Assembly: GCA_963921825.1 (NCBI GenBank)
Contig: OY997594.1
Span: forward strand, 11,909,001 to 11,973,000
Direction of reading: 5' to 3'
Origin: Erodium maritimum
Taxonomy: Eukaryota; Streptophyta; Magnoliopsida; Geraniales; Geraniaceae
Length of the DNA: 64,000 nucleotides
A program made the translations under genes and the position numbers. The notes under the pieces are model-generated. The model was given only the letters and a program-made list of their open reading frames with translations, was not told the DNA's origin and made no database searches. The stretch's first letter is position 1. Each line of letters begins with the position of its first letter. Shown here piece by piece: positions 59,057 through 64,000 of the stretch.

Positions 59057-60171
59057 GCATACAGAAAAAAAAAACTCACCTCTATCCTTCATTTAAATTT
59101 GAGTTTGAAGGCCAAATGTTGAAGTATAAGTCCCACATAGAAAGTGTATGGACAAATTGAACACTTGATAAGCATATTAGTGCATCCACCCATCAGTTCG
59201 AGCTTTTGGGTTGGATTGGGCTTTAACACCAAACTACAATTTTAGAATAAACAAGCAATCTTTGAAAAGTAATCTTTAATAAGTATGTGCTCTATACTTG
59301 GTTACCCAACGTTTAAAGTGATCATAATAATCGATGTATCAGAGGTGTGTACTTGTCGGTCCTCTTGTTTAATATAGAAAGGTTTTCGTAATATCTTACG
59401 ACGTTTTGAACCCATATCATATATCGTTTTAGTGACCAAACAACAAAATCCTTCCAGTTGATATCTAGGTGCAAACTTTTACATCGATGTGAGCTTTTGA
59501 GAAAGACCTATTAAATAGTATCCATTTTCAAGGTGTCAGCAATAAGGCAAACTCAAAAAAAATTCAATGGTAGAGAATATACAAAACATCCTAAAATATT
59601 TAAAAACCAAGTATCAAGCATAAAAAATATATATATAGTTTTATTGATACCTAAAGGCTTATCTGTAATATGTAAATGTTATGATAGAATAGCATTCCCT
59701 TTCAAGATAGGATGGAGTTGTTCACCAAGACAAGACACTCAACTCCATCTTTTGTTGATCTTTTGGACCAACAAAGCTGCTATATAGACTTATATAGGAG
59801 GAGTAAATTGACTATAAAATCAACCGATTCCTTACACATATATATCTCCTCTTACGTAGTCAACTATGCAGTAGACTAGTAGTACGATTATGATGTATAT
59901 AATATAACGGTTGCATTATTAATTAAAGTTTTCAAAATAGACTTCAAAGAGGAAGATGGATGGCCACAGATATATACTACTTAGGCTATCTACAATGGAT
60001 CTGATTGGCGTCTGATTGAAGCGTCGAATCAACCCCAGTGTCCAAAATTTCATCGAATCTGTGTCTATTCCAATTTTTTACGTCGAATAAGAGATAAGAG
60101 ACATTAACGGTCGACAGGTATGAAGACTTTGGAGGAGAGAGAATTGACTATCTAATGTCACCATTCTCTTA
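59057..60171. other. AT-rich intergenic DNA
   Basis: No gene or element ends recognised. An 84-codon frame at 59533-59787 has no domain and no support. Confidence 0.5.
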
Positions 60172-60841
60172 TAGGGACGGATCCATCTTTTTTAGTGAGG
60201 GGGGCACCAAATTTTTTGATGGTAATACATAATGTTAAACATATTAGAGGGGACGTAACTACGAAATTGAAAGAAACTAGAGTGGTGGTTTTAGAAATTT
60301 TCAAAAATTAAGTAACAATTTTTTTAAAAAAAACTTAAATTTTATAGAGAATGAAACTAAAAACTTAAATCGATATAGTCTCCAACTTTAGACCATGACT
60401 TAAATAAAAATAATTTTTTTCAAACTTTAGACCATGTCTTAAATAAGAATAATTCTAATTTTTTTAAGAACATAAACTAATTTTTCTATAAAAAAAGAGA
60501 AGTATAAAACAATTTAAAATATAATAAAAAATAAAAAACCATGAAAGATAAGAATGGTAAATAAAAACATTAAATGTTAATACATATTATATTGAACAGT
60601 TTATTCTTTTGGATACATATTGAGTAATTACCTTTTTATTTTATAACTGAACAATTAGTAGTTCTCTAATTAGAAAAAAGAAAGAAAGATAAAAGATGTA
60701 TCAAATAATTGTTTTAAAGAAGTTCAAGTGGGACACAGGTGGATAATTAACCAAAAAAACCTGTAAATATTAACTGTGAATGGTTTTTGGTAGAATTGAG
60801 GGGGGCACGTTCCCCCCGAGCACCATGTAGATCCGTCGTTG
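60172..60841. mobile_element. Probable MITE (hAT-like termini)
   Basis: Left end TAGGGACGGATCCATC...GAGGGGGGCACC and right end, reversed, CAACGACGGATCTACATGG...GTGCCCCCCTC form long imperfect inverted ends around about 670 bp of AT-rich, non-coding DNA. GACGGATC next to a G-run is common at short hAT-type elements in plants. I found no 8-bp duplication, so superfamily and edges are tentative. Confidence 0.5.
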
Positions 60842-60895
60842 GGCAACTGCTACGTGACATCCGAATCTGTTAAGAATATATTAAATTTCTTTTAC

Positions 60896-62020
60896 TTTTT
60901 TTAGCAAAAGGCACTTTTTCATTAATCAATTGTTTCAGATACAACAATGTGCGTCAGAGACTCTCTTATCACCAAGAATAGGGCAAGAACACTTAAGAGT
61001 GTTCACTATTCTTTTCATAAAATAATCGTCCTCGACGGTATTGAATTGGTTCCCCAAGGGCAAGTAAAGATTACGGGAAAAGAGGGTCGGGTATTAGAGA
61101 ATCTTAGCAGGAATCTCAACAGTAGTGGTGTTGGTGGGAGGCAGAGCATCATCCAGGGACCCCTCCCTGGGCAAGTCCTCGATGCTCCCCTCCCTAGGGA
61201 AAACCACAGTTCCCTGTTCAAAACTTCTCGAGTCTGCACAGACAAACTCGGCGGCGACGACGGCATCCTTTGATCTCGCATCTCCCGAGACAGGGACCAG
61301 AGCAAGGCCGTGGTACACCCGAGGGCTTCTGTGTCTTCTTGTCCAAGGAGAGTCCTCCCCGCCCTTCGTCATCCAAACCCTAGGTCGCCGACTCAACCTT
61401 GCCATGATCGTGCTCCAGCTAGCCTTTTTCGGTGCGGCGCGGCGCCTAAGGTTACGCGTCCTCTATTCCTTGTGCCAACCATGACCATGGTTCATTGAAA
61501 CCCCCACACGTCTCGGTGGAGGCCAAGGAGGTGGGGACGGCGATGACCACGGGATTGACGGCTGCGACTGTACCTTGTCTCACCACGATGAGGGATCCTC
61601 CCATCCCGGCTTCGCAGCACTAGAAGAGGGTAGAGACCGGGGAGAACGCCAGGTTAGGAGGAAGTTTCGCTGGAAGAAACCACGGCGATGAGGGGTGAAA
61701 ACCCTAGGTTTTTCCTCCATTGGAGGCACAAACCCTAGCAGAGAGTACATCCTCGATGCTAGTAGAATTTCACAATGACCATGGTGCGGACACCATGATG
61801 AGAAGGGGTCCGATCCGTCGCCCAGTAGAAGCGCAAACCCTACTAGAGAATAGATTCTTGATGTTAGCATATCTGCAGAAGGGAGAAGAGGGATGACTGA
61901 GGGCACGGCTACGACTACCACAAGGGTAGGAACGGCGGCAAGGGACTCATTGGCACGGGATGGAGAAGGCAACACCATAGCTTAGCGGCTAGGGCATAGA
62001 GGAAAAGCTCTCATGCGAGA
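60896..62020 (-). mobile_element. Non-LTR retroposon M with poly(A) tail
   Basis: Minus-strand 3' end GAAAAAGTGCCTTTTGC plus TA(n) (T-run at 60896-60902). The GC-richer body extends to about 62020 with several unconnected frames (61978-61580, 61405-61094). It has two direct partial repeats containing CTAGTAGGGTTTGCGC/CTGCTAGGGTTTGTGC (near 61725-61860). No domain recognised. The flanking duplication is uncertain. Confidence 0.45.
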
Positions 62021-62039
62021 GAGAGATAAATTTTAAATG

Positions 62040-62930
62040 TTTTTTTATGTGATTTCTTTAAATTTCTTTTATCTTAATAACTTTCCTTAATAAATTAGTT
62101 TCTTTAACTAATAATCATTTAATGATTCGTTATTTAATGATAGAAATTAATAATTTCCTTCATCATATAAATTTAATATTTTCTTCATAAATTATAATAT
62201 TTTATTTAATATTTCCATAATTTAATATTTCATAATCTAATATTACTTAATTAAAATTATATTATATTTTTATTTATAATTTAATATTTCATAATTAATA
62301 TAAGTTAATTATGTATGCATTAATTTTAAAATAAGATTATTTAATTAATAATAATATAATTTCATATTATATTAATTTAAGATGGCATTAATTTAATTGT
62401 TTTATTTAAATTGTTGTTTAAATTTATATTGGTTTATTTCTTTTATGTTTTGTTTTATTTGTTAATATTCGTTGTGCTTGAAACCGTTGAGGAAGATACG
62501 TGTAAAAAAAATGATCGATATCGTTTTTTATTTATTCTTAGTTCATCAGATCGAAAAACTAAATGTTAATTAATCATTTTGAAATTGCAAAATCAATTGA
62601 AATTGTTCTCTCATCAAACAAGTTCGAGCATTAAGTTTGATTTCTAAAACTACTCATTTATTTATAATTTAGCAATAGTAAACAAATTACTTTCGTAATC
62701 ATTTTATTTACCTTTTATTTCATTTTTTTTACAGTAGACTCAGAATGAACCGAATCAGTCTATTCCCACTATGACACGAATTGAATCTAATTGATTTGAG
62801 GGGTCCATTATTTTTTTTCTTTCAAAAAGTAGGGTAATTAGACTACAATTAGACCGATTCGGTCTAATTCCATTGTGGATAGTCTTAACATGTTTCTGAT
62901 GATTCAAAGTACCCACCCAAAATACCGTCG
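62040..62930. other. Very AT-rich intergenic DNA
   Basis: Strings of TTAATAT/TAATTT-type repeats at 62040-62470, then low-complexity DNA. No gene. Confidence 0.6.
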
Positions 62931-62989
62931 GGTTGATATTATTTTAACCGTAACCATCGTTGGTGACACCGATTCGGGTGATTCCAGTG

Positions 62990-64000
62990 ATGGGGACAGT
63001 AGCCCCTGATGCTCTATCATGTAGAAAATTTGGAATGATGTGTAGCTTACTGATAAATTGTCTGTATAAGAAGCACATCATGCTCAATGTCATCACCAAA
63101 GATTAAGAACATTATGCCACGGGAATGGTGGTCAAGGACATGTTTACTTTGGCTCCCAAGAATCGAAGGATTGGGTTTTGGCAAGGTGAACCCTAGTGTT
63201 TTCATAAATTCTTGGGGATATGGATGACAAGTTATGCATGACTCTTCCCTAGCAGGATCGGATCTAGTTGTAAGTCCAGGATAGGGGCATCCCGCCTTCG
63301 GCTTAGACTCATGTTACGGAGAACCTGATCGGTAATACCCTAGGGGATTGTGTTTAGTTCCCGTGTGATCGATGGGTATTTTGTTTGGGGTATAGTTAGA
63401 GTCCAATTTTGAATGCCTCTAGATGCCCGCTCCGTCGATCTATGGCCCTTCGCTTTAAGGAATTCCGTCAACCAGTAAGGGTATGTCTCACTTATGAGAG
63501 ATTGCCGCTTTTCTGTTTTAAATATGATCGCATAGGGCATGTAGTCCAGGAATGTGACAGGGAGACTTTGGGAATACCCAACTTTGATATGTCCCTGCTT
63601 GTGGAGAAGGTCGATACACTGGGCCACAACTTCACGACTGACTGGGTTAAAAACACGGCCTAGAGTGCCCCCCAGGCTTTGAACATGTGCCACCGAAAAT
63701 TCTATCTGATCTAACATCTCATCTAAGGATAAGATCCCTTGTAACATCGTACATCATACCTAACACACAAGTAGAATGGTTGGGTGCGACTTGGGATCGA
63801 GTTGTGGATATTGGGATTTGATACTTATACCCTTTAGTGATTACCTATGGAAGGATGTGACTAGGAAGAGGGTCTCTACGGATGAACCACTAGAAGATCA
63901 AGCGAGGGCTGATAAATAACCTTGCCAAATTCAGTGATTTGTGGGCAGAACTTCGAGCCCCCAAGACAAAAAGGGACCCCGGAGCCAGTTTGGATTATCC
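62990..64000 (+). pseudogene. LINE ORF1-type fragment (DUF4283/zf-CCHC_4), decayed
   Basis: Near 63280-63330 the plus strand reads GIPPSAY and, after a stop, THVTENLIGNTLG, matching the GLP...IG..LG segment of plant LINE ORF1 proteins. A frame at 63409-63663 continues with VRVCLTYERLPLFCFKYDRIGHV and ECD, a zinc-knuckle-type motif in which the second Cys position is Tyr. Stops and frameshifts precede and follow. The element runs on beyond the right edge. In active elements this protein binds the LINE RNA. Confidence 0.7.

Noticed and set aside
60842-60849. 8-bp hAT duplication at the putative MITE
   Set aside because: GGCAACTG does not match TTCTCTTA on the other side.

Overview
This is nuclear DNA from a flowering plant, most likely a eudicot. 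The evidence is intron-bearing PHO1 and arabinogalactan-protein genes, Tekay-type Ty3 chromoviruses with 2.5-3 kb LTRs, L1-type LINEs with poly(A) tails, and a PIF/Harbinger element. I cannot name the species. Only two intact host genes are present: a 13-exon PHO1-family phosphate exporter (39631-43928, +) and a two-exon lysine-rich, GPI-anchored arabinogalactan protein (53813-54715, -). They are unrelated in function and sit as islands in transposon-rich DNA.

Layout. 1-14139: a decayed minus-strand Tekay element (A) whose gag is split by a solo LTR (6409-9451, TSD GGTCA) and by an LTR of a second family ('LTR2', 4169-5953). 14140-14983: the end of another Tekay LTR into which A inserted. 16133-20050: a poly(A)-tailed retroposon carrying a solo LTR (16573-19307, TSD ATGCA). 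20259-21657: a 5'-truncated LINE with a perfect 16-bp TSD. 22260-34284: a four-layer nest. An ORF1-only LINE derivative was hit by a solo LTR (22716-32114, TSD ACAGA), which was hit by a young Tekay element (23685-29950, TSD CGATA), which carries a truncated LTR2. 34297-39500: AT-rich intergenic DNA upstream of PHO1. 44270-53500: a degenerate LINE ORF2 split by another retroposon that contains two nested Tekay LTRs (45089-50853, with 46426-49402 inside, TSD TTACT). 53813-54715: the AGP gene. 57153-59053: a dead PIF/Harbinger element. 60172-60841: a probable MITE. 60896-62020: a retroposon. 62990-64000: a decayed LINE ORF1.

Main observation. Seven Tekay LTR copies, from diverged subfamilies and both orientations, share a 14-nt stem-loop. 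It lies 264-302 bp from the LTR 3' end, and its tetraloop is GUAA, GCAA or GAAA, always GNRA; an A-to-G change in the stem keeps pairing through a G-U wobble. It sits 23-31 nt upstream of an acceptor-like (T/A)-CAG|G and about 1.0-1.5 kb downstream of a conserved donor-like (G/A)AG|GTA(G/A)GG. Minisatellites and homopolymers fall between these two sites. I infer a possible LTR-resident leader intron with a structured 3' end. This rests on sequence comparison only and has not been tested against RNA.
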